A stretch of DNA of 64,000 nucleotides from the NCBI RefSeq assembly GCF_018917865.1, contig NZ_JAHLPM010000006.1, positions 1 through 64,000 on the forward strand, in the 5' to 3' direction. The notes under the pieces were generated by a model. The model had not been told where the DNA came from. It saw only the letters and a list, made by a program, of their open reading frames with translations, and searched no databases. The position numbers and the translations under genes are program-made. The number at the start of each line of letters is the position of its first letter. Position 1 is the stretch's first letter. This DNA comes from Tissierella simiarum. GTDB taxonomy: Bacteria; Bacillota; Clostridia; Tissierellales; Tissierellaceae. This document shows positions 55,829-63,867 of this stretch, in pieces.

Positions 55829-55904
55829 GAAGTAAGAAGGGAAATAAGCTGTTAATATAGGTAAAATTAATATATAATAGAATAAAAGTTCTAGGAGGAG
55901 AAAC

Positions 55905-56654
55905 ATGAGAATATTATTGACTAATGATGACGGAATATTAGCAGAAGGAATATATACACTAGCTAAAGAACTAGAGAAGGATCATGAAGTAATATTGGTA
56001 GCACCAGAAAGTCAAAGGAGTGCTCAAAGTCATGCTATTACACTATTCACTCCTTTAGTAGTAAAGGAAGTTAACCTAGAAGGATTAAGATCAAAAGCTT
56101 ATAGTATATCGGGAACTCCAGCAGACTGTGTTAGAGTAGGATTAGATACCTTAGCTGAGGGACCTATTGATGTGGTTTTATCAGGAATTAACATGGGATT
56201 AAATTCAGGTATGGATATCTTATATTCTGGTACTGTTTCTGCGGCTATAGAAGCTAATGTATATAAAGTACCATCTATAGCTGTATCAGCAGAATGGGTT
56301 GATGGATCAGCTTATTATGAGGTGGCAGCTAAATATGCAAAAATGATTCTTGAAAAATCAAAAGATAAGTTGCTGGAATCAAATATAGTGTTGAACATAA
56401 ATACTCCTCATGTCAAAGAAGAAAATATAAAAGGAATAAAAACATGTAAAATAGGCGGAGTGATTTATGATTATTACTTTATGGAATATAACGAAGAAGG
56501 AGAGAGAACATTAAAGCTTAAAGGCAGAAGAAATGGAGAATTAGAAGAAGATACAGATAGATATTATTTAAGTCAAGGTTATGTAACGTTAACACCACTT
56601 CATTATGATTTAACCAACTTTAAATTATTAGAAGAAGTAAAAGAATGGATATAG
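55905..56654 (+). CDS. surE: 5'/3'-nucleotidase SurE
   Basis: A 249-residue metal-dependent phosphatase. The N-terminal MRILLTNDDGILAEGIYTLA contains the metal-binding DD pair; SAQSHAITL, SGTPADCV and SGINMGLNSGMDILYSGTVSAA complete the active site. It hydrolyses nucleoside 5' and 3' monophosphates. AGGAGGAG precedes the ATG. Confidence 0.96.
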   Translation: MRILLTNDDGILAEGIYTLAKELEKDHEVILVAPESQRSAQSHAITLFTPLVVKEVNLEGLRSKAYSISGTPADCVRVGLDTLAEGPIDVVLSGINMGLNSGMDILYSGTVSAAIEANVYKVPSIAVSAEWVDGSAYYEVAAKYAKMILEKSKDKLLESNIVLNINTPHVKEENIKGIKTCKIGGVIYDYYFMEYNEEGERTLKLKGRRNGELEEDTDRYYLSQGYVTLTPLHYDLTNFKLLEEVKEWI

Positions 56655-56655
56655 A

Positions 56656-56695
56656 AAAATTCTTCTCAGTAGATAACTGGGAAGAATTTTTATTT
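56656..56695 (+). terminator. Terminator after surE
   Basis: A 15-bp stem, one G-T wobble, with a 5-base loop and T-rich tail. Confidence 0.88.
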
Positions 56696-56853
56696 TGTTC
56701 TATTTTTTAGAGTTAACCTGAGAAGTTAAATGGGTATATAACAAAAAGTAGGCTATTAATGATTGTAAACAAGCTACTAATATATAAAATAGAGGTAATA
56801 TTTTATATATTAAAGAATATAAATTATTAATTAATATACTGGAGGGTATAATT

Positions 56854-57438
56854 ATGAAATCTTTAAAGGGTACAAGAACTGCTGAAAATTTAATGAAAGC
56901 TTTTGCAGGGGAATCACAAGCTAGGACAAGATATACTTACTACGCTTCCCAAGCAAAGAAAGAAGGCTATGTGCAAATTTCAAATATTTTTATGGAAACT
57001 GCTGAAAATGAAAAAGAACATGCAAAGAGATTTTTTAAATTCTTAAATGAAAGTTTATGTGGACAGGCAGTAGAGATAAATGCTGCATATCCTGTTGCTT
57101 TAGGAGATACTAAAGTTAATTTGAAAGCTGCAGCAGAAGGAGAAAATGAAGAGTGGACAGATCTTTATCCAGCTTTTGCGGATGTAGCAGATGAAGAAGG
57201 TTTTCCTCAAATAGCTCATGTATTTAGAGAAATAGCAGAAGTGGAAGAGAGACATGAAGCTAGGTATAGAAAATTATTAAGTAATATTGAAAATAATAAA
57301 GTGTTTGAAAAAGATGAAGAAGTAGAATGGAAATGTAATAACTGTGGATATATACATAAAGGAAAAAATGCACCTCAAGCTTGCCCAGCATGTGCTCATC
57401 CAATGGGTTATTTTGAGGTTTTTAAAGAAACGTACTAA
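56854..57438 (+). CDS. rbr: Rubrerythrin
   Basis: A 194-residue non-haem iron peroxidase. The N-terminal four-helix domain has the di-iron ligands in [27 protein letters not shown] and [14 protein letters not shown]. The C-terminal rubredoxin-like domain has CNNCG and CPACAHP around residues 160-180. It reduces hydrogen peroxide in anaerobes, supporting an anaerobic lifestyle. The gene is monocistronic with a strong terminator. Confidence 0.97.
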   Translation: MKSLKGTRTAENLMKAFAGESQARTRYTYYASQAKKEGYVQISNIFMETAENEKEHAKRFFKFLNESLCGQAVEINAAYPVALGDTKVNLKAAAEGENEEWTDLYPAFADVADEEGFPQIAHVFREIAEVEERHEARYRKLLSNIENNKVFEKDEEVEWKCNNCGYIHKGKNAPQACPACAHPMGYFEVFKETY

Positions 57439-57442
57439 AATT

Positions 57443-57480
57443 AAAGCTATAGATTCTTAAGAATCTATAGCTTTAGTTTT
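57443..57480 (+). terminator. Terminator after rubrerythrin gene
   Basis: A perfect 14-bp stem around a TTAA loop, ending in TTTAGTTTT. Confidence 0.9.
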
Positions 57481-57557
57481 AGAAATAGTTGTATATTGAA
57501 TTATGATTTTGGGTAATTACTAAACAATAGTATAAAAATGGAATGGAGTGTGCTTTT

Positions 57558-57860
57558 ATGTTAAAGATTAGAAATAAAGAAGAAGTATTAAAAGAGTACA
57601 TAAATCGATATCCTGAGTTAGATAATTTTGTTTTAGATGAATTATCAAAAGAATATGATAGATACAAAAATTTATTAAAAAACGCTGATAGTAAAGAAGA
57701 AGCTTTACAAATTTTTGATGAAGAGATTGAAAAAAATGAAAAGCGATATAAAGATAATGCATTAATGAAATGTTTAGAAGGTTCTCCCCACAATCAATTC
57801 ATGGATATATTAGCTAACTATGGGCTCATAGTATTTTTCAGGGATAATATGATTGAATAA
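57558..57860 (+). CDS. Hypothetical protein, small and charged
   Basis: A 100-residue protein I do not recognise. It is rich in lysine, glutamate and asparagine and predicted mostly helical, with a likely coiled segment (EALQIFDEEIEKNEKRYKDN) and a more hydrophobic C-terminal end (FMDILANYGLIVFFRDN). It has no signal peptide and no cysteine motif. TGGAG precedes the ATG at 57558 at 9 bases; an earlier ATG at 57543 is less well placed. It stands alone between two terminators/inverted repeats. Confidence 0.6.
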   Translation: MLKIRNKEEVLKEYINRYPELDNFVLDELSKEYDRYKNLLKNADSKEEALQIFDEEIEKNEKRYKDNALMKCLEGSPHNQFMDILANYGLIVFFRDNMIE

Positions 57861-57861
57861 T

Positions 57862-57898
57862 TGTTGATGATAGCAAAGAAAAAGGAAAATCATCAACA
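57862..57898. repeat. Inverted repeat after the small hypothetical gene
   Basis: TGTTGATGAT and ATCATCAACA separated by 17 A-rich bases form a perfect 10-bp stem. There is no T tract, so it may be a weak terminator or a protein site. Confidence 0.6.
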
Positions 57899-57980
57899 GT
57901 AGACATTAGAATTTTACTGTATCAGCTTATAATAAAGAATAATTAAAGGTTGAAAAAAATTGGATAAATTAACTAATTAT

Positions 57981-58009
57981 TTGAAAGAAAGCAAGTAGAA
58001 TGATATAAT
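57981..58009 (+). promoter_or_regulatory. Promoter of the DUF1538-PII operon
   Basis: TTGAAA (57981-57986), a 17-base spacer and TATAAT (58004-58009). About 100 bases of leader follow, containing a small hairpin (ACATTA / TAATGT). Confidence 0.75.
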
Positions 58010-58116
58010 TTACATAAAATAACCCTGTTAAGGTGAGAGAATCGGATTACATTAAATTAATGTCTATAATCTACTTAATTATAGAAAAATAAAATTAGAA
58101 GGGATTGTGATACTAT

Positions 58117-59595
58117 TTGAATGTTCTGATACAAAAAATGAAAGAGGTAGTATTGTCTGTACTTCCAATTACTATTATAGTATTAATACTCAATTTCACT
58201 GTAGCTCCTATAGGTGCAAACCTAATGTGGAGATTTCTAGTAGGAGCAATATTTATAGTATTTGGGCTTGCTATATTTTTGTTTGGAGCTGATTTAGCAA
58301 TACAACCGATAGGTAATCTTATGGGGGCGGCTCTTACAAAAAGAAAAAATTTATGGATCATAATAGCATTTGGATTTATACTTGGGTTCTTAATAAATAT
58401 TGCTGAACCAGATTTATTGGTGTTAGCAAGACAAGTGTCTGAAGTAACTTCTGGAGCATTGTCACAGAATAGTATTCTAATTGTAGTTTCAATCGGTGTA
58501 GGGATATTAGTTGCAGTGGGATTGATGAGAATTGTCCTGAATATACCGTTGAACAAACTTTTAACTTTTTTATATGGAGTAATATTTTTGTTAGTACTAT
58601 TGTCACCTGGAGCATTCTTAGGGATAGCTTTTGATTCGGGCGGAGCAACAACAGGATCCATGACAGTACCTTTCATTCTTGCATTAGGTTTAGGTGTGTC
58701 TTCAACTCAAGGCGGGGTGACTTCTGAGGAAGACAGTTTTGGATTAGTTGGAATAGCATCTACTGGTCCTATGATGGCAGTTCTTATAATGAGCTTGTTT
58801 TCCGGTATAGAATCTCTAACGGGAAGCCTTCCATATCATTCTATTAATACAAAAGGTGTATTAATTACTTTCTTAAAAGAAATACCATTAATATTGATTG
58901 AAGTAACCAAGTCTATGATACCATTGATAACATTATTTCTTATCTTTCAAATATTATTCTTTAAATTATCAAAAAAACAACTTATGAAAATCATAAAAGG
59001 TCTAGTATATACATTTATAGGATTTGTATTATTTCTTACTGGAGTAAATGCCGGTTTTATGGAAGCAGGAAGTGCTATAGGACATGCTGCTGCAACTCTT
59101 GATAACAACTGGATTATTATAATAATAGGCTTTATTCTTGGATTTACAGTAATATTTGCTGAACCAGCAGTATATGTATTGAATGAACAAATAGAAAACG
59201 TTACAAGTGGGCATATTAGAAAGAAAGTCATTTTATATACATTATCAATAGGAGTTGCAATTGCTGTATCTCTTTCTATGATAAGGATATTGATACCTAG
59301 TATTAAATTATGGCATTTTCTAGTACCAGGTTATTTACTGGCAATAATTTTATCTTATTTTACACCTAAGTTGTTTGTTGGCATCGCTTTTGATTCAGGA
59401 GGAGTAGCTTCGGGACCGATGACTGCTACTTTTATCTTGGCTTTTGCTCAAGGAGTAGCAGAAGCTATAGAAGGAGCCGATGTATTGATGGATGCCTTTG
59501 GTATAATTGCTATGGTAGCATTGACACCTTTAATTGCTATACAGGTTTTAGGGTTAATATATGAACGCAAGACTGGGGAAAAGGAGTTGAGGTAG
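58117..59595 (+). CDS. DUF1538 family membrane protein (two-repeat)
   Basis: A 492-residue polytopic membrane protein with two homologous halves of about 240 residues. Repeated motifs include GFILGFLINIAEPDLLVLA and GFILGFTVIFAEPAVYVLN, and GIAFDSGGATTGSMTVPFILA and GIAFDSGGVASGPMTATFILA. This is a DUF1538 protein in fused form; its function is unknown but an inverted-duplication transporter is likely. The start is uncertain: TTG at 58117 has only a distant AAGGG, while a GTG at 58107 in another frame is better placed. A PII-family protein gene starts 1 base after the stop. Confidence 0.82.
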   Translation: MNVLIQKMKEVVLSVLPITIIVLILNFTVAPIGANLMWRFLVGAIFIVFGLAIFLFGADLAIQPIGNLMGAALTKRKNLWIIIAFGFILGFLINIAEPDLLVLARQVSEVTSGALSQNSILIVVSIGVGILVAVGLMRIVLNIPLNKLLTFLYGVIFLLVLLSPGAFLGIAFDSGGATTGSMTVPFILALGLGVSSTQGGVTSEEDSFGLVGIASTGPMMAVLIMSLFSGIESLTGSLPYHSINTKGVLITFLKEIPLILIEVTKSMIPLITLFLIFQILFFKLSKKQLMKIIKGLVYTFIGFVLFLTGVNAGFMEAGSAIGHAAATLDNNWIIIIIGFILGFTVIFAEPAVYVLNEQIENVTSGHIRKKVILYTLSIGVAIAVSLSMIRILIPSIKLWHFLVPGYLLAIILSYFTPKLFVGIAFDSGGVASGPMTATFILAFAQGVAEAIEGADVLMDAFGIIAMVALTPLIAIQVLGLIYERKTGEKELR

Positions 59596-59596
59596 A

Positions 59597-60268
59597 GTGA
59601 AAATAGATATGATTAACAAGGCTCAAATCCTATCTGTTGCAATAGTGAATTGTGGAACAGGAAGTAAAGTTTTAAAAGAAGCAAAGAAAATTGGTGTTTT
59701 GGGAGGAACTATTTTCTTAGGAAGGGGTACGGTTAAAGAACCTATTCTGGAGTTACTAGGGCTTGATGAGGTAAAAAAAGAAGTAGTATTAATGATTTCA
59801 GATAGCAAGCTTGAAAATCAAATTCATGAAGTTTTAACTGAAAAATTTCATTTAGATAAACCTAATCATGGAATAATCTTTTCTTCATCTGTAAAAAGGG
59901 TAATAGGTACAAAAAGCTATATCCCATCTAGTGATTCGATAGTAGGAGGTAAAGACGATATGGAATATGAAGTGATTTTTACTATAGTTGAAAGAGGCGT
60001 AGGGCAGGAAGTTGTAGATATTGCTACTTCTGCAGGTTCAAGAGGAGCAACTATTATAAATGCAAGAGGTTCAGGTATTCATGAAAATACTATGTTCTTT
60101 TCAATGAATATTGAACCAGAAAAAGAAATAGTTATGATAATAATTGAGAAAGAAAAATCGGATAAGATAATAAAATCAATAAAAGAAACTCTACAGATTG
60201 ATGAGCCAGGTAAAGGTATAATGTTTGTTATGGATGTTAACAAAACTTCAGGTCTGTTCGTAGAATAA
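59597..60268 (+). CDS. Tandem PII-family signal protein
   Basis: A 223-residue protein made of two PII-like domains (about 8-105 and 122-218). Each shows the ferredoxin-like pattern; the first carries GGTIFLGRGT and the second GATIINARGSG, the T-loop entry of PII proteins, followed by a later glycine/ISF-type block. PII proteins bind ATP/ADP and often regulate a transporter next door, as GlnK does with AmtB. Here the neighbour is the DUF1538 protein. Start GTG after GAGG; an ATG four codons later is an alternative. Confidence 0.82.
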   Translation: MKIDMINKAQILSVAIVNCGTGSKVLKEAKKIGVLGGTIFLGRGTVKEPILELLGLDEVKKEVVLMISDSKLENQIHEVLTEKFHLDKPNHGIIFSSSVKRVIGTKSYIPSSDSIVGGKDDMEYEVIFTIVERGVGQEVVDIATSAGSRGATIINARGSGIHENTMFFSMNIEPEKEIVMIIIEKEKSDKIIKSIKETLQIDEPGKGIMFVMDVNKTSGLFVE

Positions 60269-60304
60269 AAGATGCTATAATTTATCTAAAATAATCACTT
60301 AAGG

Positions 60305-60350
60305 ATAGCCACTTACTTATGGTTGCAGTTTGGTGAGTGGCTATAATAAT
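60305..60350 (+). terminator. Hairpin after the PII gene
   Basis: ATAGCCACT (60305-60313) and AGTGGCTAT (60336-60344) pair over a 22-base loop, extendable by AC/GT. The following T-tract is interrupted, so termination efficiency is uncertain. Confidence 0.6.
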
Positions 60351-60431
60351 CTATTATTTTTCAAGTGAAGTTAGTATGAGTGAATAAAATATTTATTGTA
60401 TTTATTTTATAATTATGATATATTGAAGTTG

Positions 60432-60455
60432 CAATATACAATAAAATGTATATTG
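60432..60455. promoter_or_regulatory. Operator copy 1 in front of yhfZ
   Basis: CAATATACA, 6 bases, TGTATATTG: a perfect inverted repeat 15 bases before the yhfZ start and just downstream of a possible promoter (TTGTAT, 17 bases, TATATT at 60396-60424). A nearly identical repeat precedes the next gene. It is the likely binding site of the YhfZ regulator. Confidence 0.75.
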
Positions 60456-60470
60456 ATAATGGAGGTAGTC

Positions 60471-61409
60471 ATGGATAGATACAAAAACAAACTAATGTCA
60501 AAAAACGGAATAGCCATTATTTCCTTAGCTAGAGAAATGTTTACTTTAGATGTTGGTGATAGAATTAAGACTGTAGAACAATATTCAGAAACATTATGTT
60601 TAGGTAGAGGAACAATACATACAGCATTAAAATTCTTACAAAAAGAAAAAGCCATTACTTTAGAATCAAAGGGACATTTAGGAACATATATAAACTTTAT
60701 AGACTATAAAAAATTATGGACCATAGGGGATATTGGAACAATTATGGGGGTAATGCCTTTACCATATTCTAAAAGATATGAAGGTCTTGCTACTGGATTA
60801 TATAAAACCTTTGAAGCTGTTGATTTACCATTTAGTTTAGCATTTATGAGAGGGGCTTCAAGAAGGATTGAAGCGTTAAACTCAGGTAGATATAACTTTG
60901 CTGTAGTATCTAAATTAGCAGCACGATTAGAAATGCAAAAATCCGATAATATAGAAATAGCTTATGAATTCTCTGAGAATAGCTATGTAGGAAGACATGT
61001 CATAATTTTTGCAGACAAGGAGCAAACTCAAATAACCCCAAAGATGAGAATAGGAATTGACCCTGATTCAGTCGATCAAATTATACTTACGAACTATGAA
61101 TGTGAGGGAATTGATGTAGAATTCGTAGACATATCATATTCTCAAATTTTTAATAATATAAAAAGCAATGTAATAGATGCTGCTATTTGGAATGGAGATG
61201 AACTAAAAGAGTATACCGAACATTATGGCATCGTACCATTAAGAAATAAAAAATCTATTAATTTAAGTAAAGAGGATACCATTGCAGTTATTGTGATAAA
61301 CAAGGATAATAGTATGGTACATGAAATTCTATCAAAGTTTATAGACATAAAACAAATTTCAAACATACAAGAAGAGGTAATGAACGATAAGATGATTCCA
61401 ATGTATTAG
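60471..61409 (+). CDS. yhfZ: YhfZ-like transcriptional regulator
   Basis: A 312-residue regulator. An N-terminal winged helix (about 18-80; VEQYSETLCLGRGTIHTALKFL) of the GntR-related YhfZ type is followed by a substrate-binding-protein-like effector domain (about 90-312; GDIGTIMGVMPLPYSKRYEGLATGLY). The ATG at 60471 has GGAGGT at good spacing. It heads the yhf-type cluster and probably represses it through the CAATATACA repeats, including its own promoter. The ligand is unknown and probably the substrate of the pathway. Confidence 0.82.
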   Translation: MDRYKNKLMSKNGIAIISLAREMFTLDVGDRIKTVEQYSETLCLGRGTIHTALKFLQKEKAITLESKGHLGTYINFIDYKKLWTIGDIGTIMGVMPLPYSKRYEGLATGLYKTFEAVDLPFSLAFMRGASRRIEALNSGRYNFAVVSKLAARLEMQKSDNIEIAYEFSENSYVGRHVIIFADKEQTQITPKMRIGIDPDSVDQIILTNYECEGIDVEFVDISYSQIFNNIKSNVIDAAIWNGDELKEYTEHYGIVPLRNKKSINLSKEDTIAVIVINKDNSMVHEILSKFIDIKQISNIQEEVMNDKMIPMY

Positions 61410-61434
61410 TGATAGAATTAATTTTATTTACATA

Positions 61435-61458
61435 CAATATACAAAAAACTGTATTTTG
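61435..61458. promoter_or_regulatory. Operator copy 2 in front of yhfY
   Basis: CAATATACA, 6 bases, TGTATTTTG: one mismatch from the first operator and the same arm and spacer lengths. It lies 20 bases upstream of the PRD protein gene. Confidence 0.75.
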
Positions 61459-61477
61459 AAGATAAGGAGATTAATAA

Positions 61478-61846
61478 ATGGATAATACATTAAAAGAGAG
61501 ATTAATAATTTTACGTCAGGCTGGGCAGATAGATAATAAAATAATAGATATTGTAACAGAATTTATGAAAATGGTGGAAAATGAATTAAATATTAAGCTT
61601 AATGAAGAAAATGCTTCAATGCTTGTAACTCATATGGCAATGACTTTATCTCGAATCCGAAAAGGAGAAGAAATCGCCCCATTAGATGACTCATCACTAG
61701 AAGAGTTAAAGTCCTTAGCTATTTATAAAAGAGTACAATCATTGATAGTAAAAATAGATGAGGAACTTCAAATAGGCATACCTCAATCAGAATTTGGATA
61801 TATAGCACTTCACTTATGCAACTTAGGGAATATTGATAAGGTTTAG
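61478..61846 (+). CDS. yhfY: YhfY-like PRD domain protein
   Basis: A 122-residue protein consisting of a single PTS regulation domain (PRD). Conserved histidines are in LVTHMAMTLSRI and IALHLCNLG. PRDs are usually phosphorylated by PTS proteins and fused to DNA-binding domains, but here there is none. E. coli has the same stand-alone PRD (YhfY) in its yhf cluster. Its target is unknown. Confidence 0.83.
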   Translation: MDNTLKERLIILRQAGQIDNKIIDIVTEFMKMVENELNIKLNEENASMLVTHMAMTLSRIRKGEEIAPLDDSSLEELKSLAIYKRVQSLIVKIDEELQIGIPQSEFGYIALHLCNLGNIDKV

Positions 61847-61947
61847 AAGGGAATATCTAGTTATAAACGAAAGAAACAATAATGTAATTGAACTAGACTA
61901 GTTAATGTTAATAAGACATTAGAAAAATATATTAGGGAGGGATTTAT

Positions 61948-62310
61948 ATGATTAATATTGTTGTTGGTGGTCAAATGGATAAGCAACAGGTTTCAAAGCT
62001 TATCGAAAAATATGGCGAAGGAAAGGTAAATATTAGTGTTAAGAGTGATATTGACGCTGCTCTTGCCGTAAAAAGTGGACAAGCCCATTATTACTTTGGT
62101 TCTTGTGCAACGGGAGCTGGAGGTGCTTTAGCCATGGCAATTGGAATTATAGGAGCTCAGCAATGTATTTCTGTAAGTATTCCAGGACAAATACTTTCTG
62201 AAGATCAGATTAAACAAGCAGTAAATGATGGAAAAATAGCATTTGGTTTTGTAAATACTGATGCTGAAAAAGTTATCCCAATCTTAATGAAAGAAATATT
62301 AAACAAATAA
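61948..62310 (+). CDS. yhfU: YhfU-like DUF2620 protein
   Basis: A 120-residue glycine-rich protein of the DUF2620 (YhfU) family. AALAVKSGQAHYYFGSCATG and GAGGALAMAIGIIG are the conserved block, resembling E. coli YhfU. No enzymatic function is established. AGGGAGGG precedes the ATG, and YhfT starts 13 bases after the stop. The 100-base gap before it contains a short palindrome (AACTAG-A-CTAGTT at 61891-61903). Confidence 0.85.
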   Translation: MINIVVGGQMDKQQVSKLIEKYGEGKVNISVKSDIDAALAVKSGQAHYYFGSCATGAGGALAMAIGIIGAQQCISVSIPGQILSEDQIKQAVNDGKIAFGFVNTDAEKVIPILMKEILNK

Positions 62311-62323
62311 GGGGGAGTATTTA

Positions 62324-63643
62324 ATGTTATTTGAAATCAATATCCTTACCATTATTGTAATGGCAGCACTTGGAGGAATTTGTGCTTACCTTGCTAACCA
62401 AAATATTGCAGTGTTTCATGATGGTTTACGTCCTTTATATCCCCAATATCTTGATGGAGTAATGGATAGAAAAACATTATTTGCAACAAGTTTCGCGTTA
62501 TCCTTTGGATTGGTAATTGGTTTTGGTATTCCAACTTCAATAGCAGGTAAGATTATAATTACTCATACTATTATGCTAGCTTGTGACATTATAGGTACAC
62601 TTTTCTCAGATGATAGAAACGGCAAATGGATATCAACAGGAGTAGGTGCGTTGTTTGGAGTTGCTTTATTATTTGGTATGCAAGTATTAATGAATATATT
62701 TACTATACTACCAATAGACTTTACAGGTGATTTAGGCTTGGTAGGCAGTTTAATAATTGTTTCTTTTTCAGTATTTCCTGCAATTGCAGTTGCATATCAA
62801 GCAGGAGTAGTTAAAGGCGGAATCGTACTAGTATTAACTATGGTTGTAAAACAGTTGACTGTTCTATTTGGTAGTTTTACTATAAATTCAGTAAATGTTC
62901 AGATAAATGCAGATGGTATGGCTTTATTGTTTGCTATCATTTCAATGGTTTTTGTTGCTACACGATATAATAAAAAGTCAGATGTAGGTGCAGTAGATGC
63001 ATTTGCTGTATTTGGTAAGAATATTGAAAGAATTAAAAAGAATATGCTTGTTTTAGCTATTAGTGGTGGTATTGTTGCTTTAGCTACAACATTATTATTG
63101 ATAGCTGAAGGACCAGCTTCTCTAACACTAACAGCAGAAGGCCAATACTTCGAGGCAGCCATGGTTTCCTTAGGAAGAACATTAGGATTTATACCTTTAG
63201 TTATGACAACTGCTATAATTTCTGGAGTATATTCACCAGCTGGTACAAAAGCTGTTCATGTTCCAGCAATTTTATTTATCAATATGGGAATTTTAGGCAT
63301 GGTTGGTTCTTTCTTTGTTGGAGCTTTAATAATGATAATTGAAGTGCTGCTATTAGGCTTTATAGCTGCAGGAATGGACAAATTCCCAGGAATGAAAGAT
63401 CTTGGTGATAATGCACGTACTGCCATGTCTAAAGTATTAGATATTGCATTACTTGTAGGTGGAATGTTAGCTGCTAATGCAATAGCTCCTACAATAGGCT
63501 ATATCTGGGTAATTGGTCTATTTTTCTTAAATCAAGTTTCAAAGAAACCTCTCGCATCAATGGCTATTGGACCAATTGGTGCTATAACAATGGGATTAAT
63601 TGTTAATATTCTACATTTAATTGGCTTATTCCCTATTGTTTAG
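62324..63643 (+). CDS. yhfT: YhfT-like membrane protein
   Basis: A 439-residue polytopic membrane protein of the YhfT family, with about eleven helices. The N-terminus (AALGGICAYLANQNIAVFHDGLRPLYPQYL) contains a conserved loop, and MDRKTLFATSFALSFGLVIGFGIP follows. It is probably the transporter of the yhf pathway; its substrate is unknown. GGGGGAG precedes the ATG. It is followed by a terminator. Confidence 0.86.
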   Translation: MLFEINILTIIVMAALGGICAYLANQNIAVFHDGLRPLYPQYLDGVMDRKTLFATSFALSFGLVIGFGIPTSIAGKIIITHTIMLACDIIGTLFSDDRNGKWISTGVGALFGVALLFGMQVLMNIFTILPIDFTGDLGLVGSLIIVSFSVFPAIAVAYQAGVVKGGIVLVLTMVVKQLTVLFGSFTINSVNVQINADGMALLFAIISMVFVATRYNKKSDVGAVDAFAVFGKNIERIKKNMLVLAISGGIVALATTLLLIAEGPASLTLTAEGQYFEAAMVSLGRTLGFIPLVMTTAIISGVYSPAGTKAVHVPAILFINMGILGMVGSFFVGALIMIIEVLLLGFIAAGMDKFPGMKDLGDNARTAMSKVLDIALLVGGMLAANAIAPTIGYIWVIGLFFLNQVSKKPLASMAIGPIGAITMGLIVNILHLIGLFPIV

Positions 63644-63674
63644 ATATCGGAAATAGTCTAGAGGAAAAATAAAA

Positions 63675-63708
63675 GTTAAGGGAGAAATTCCTCCCTTAAC
63701 TTCATTCA
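63675..63708 (+). terminator. Terminator after yhfT
   Basis: GTTAAGGGAG / CTCCCTTAAC stem with a 6-base loop and TTCATT tail. Confidence 0.82.
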
Positions 63709-63767
63709 AAATAATTGAATGTACTTAGTTGGATAAAGTTGTAAGTACTTTAAATGTAATTAGAGTA

Positions 63768-63797
63768 TTGACAGGTTTAGCTAACGATAACTTATAG
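63768..63797 (+). promoter_or_regulatory. Candidate php promoter
   Basis: TTGACA (63768-63773), an 18-base spacer and TTATAG (63792-63797), about 70 bases before php. The -10 match is moderate. Confidence 0.55.
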
Positions 63798-63867
63798 TAG
63801 ATAATTAAATTTATTAATTTTTAATAGACATAGGTTTCAATACTAATAAAAGTAAAGGGGTAGGATA

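Noticed and set aside
58107-58292. A 61-codon GTG-initiated frame overlapping the DUF1538 start
   Set aside because: The product has no family character; codon pattern belongs to the DUF1538 frame. Kept only as a start-site conflict.
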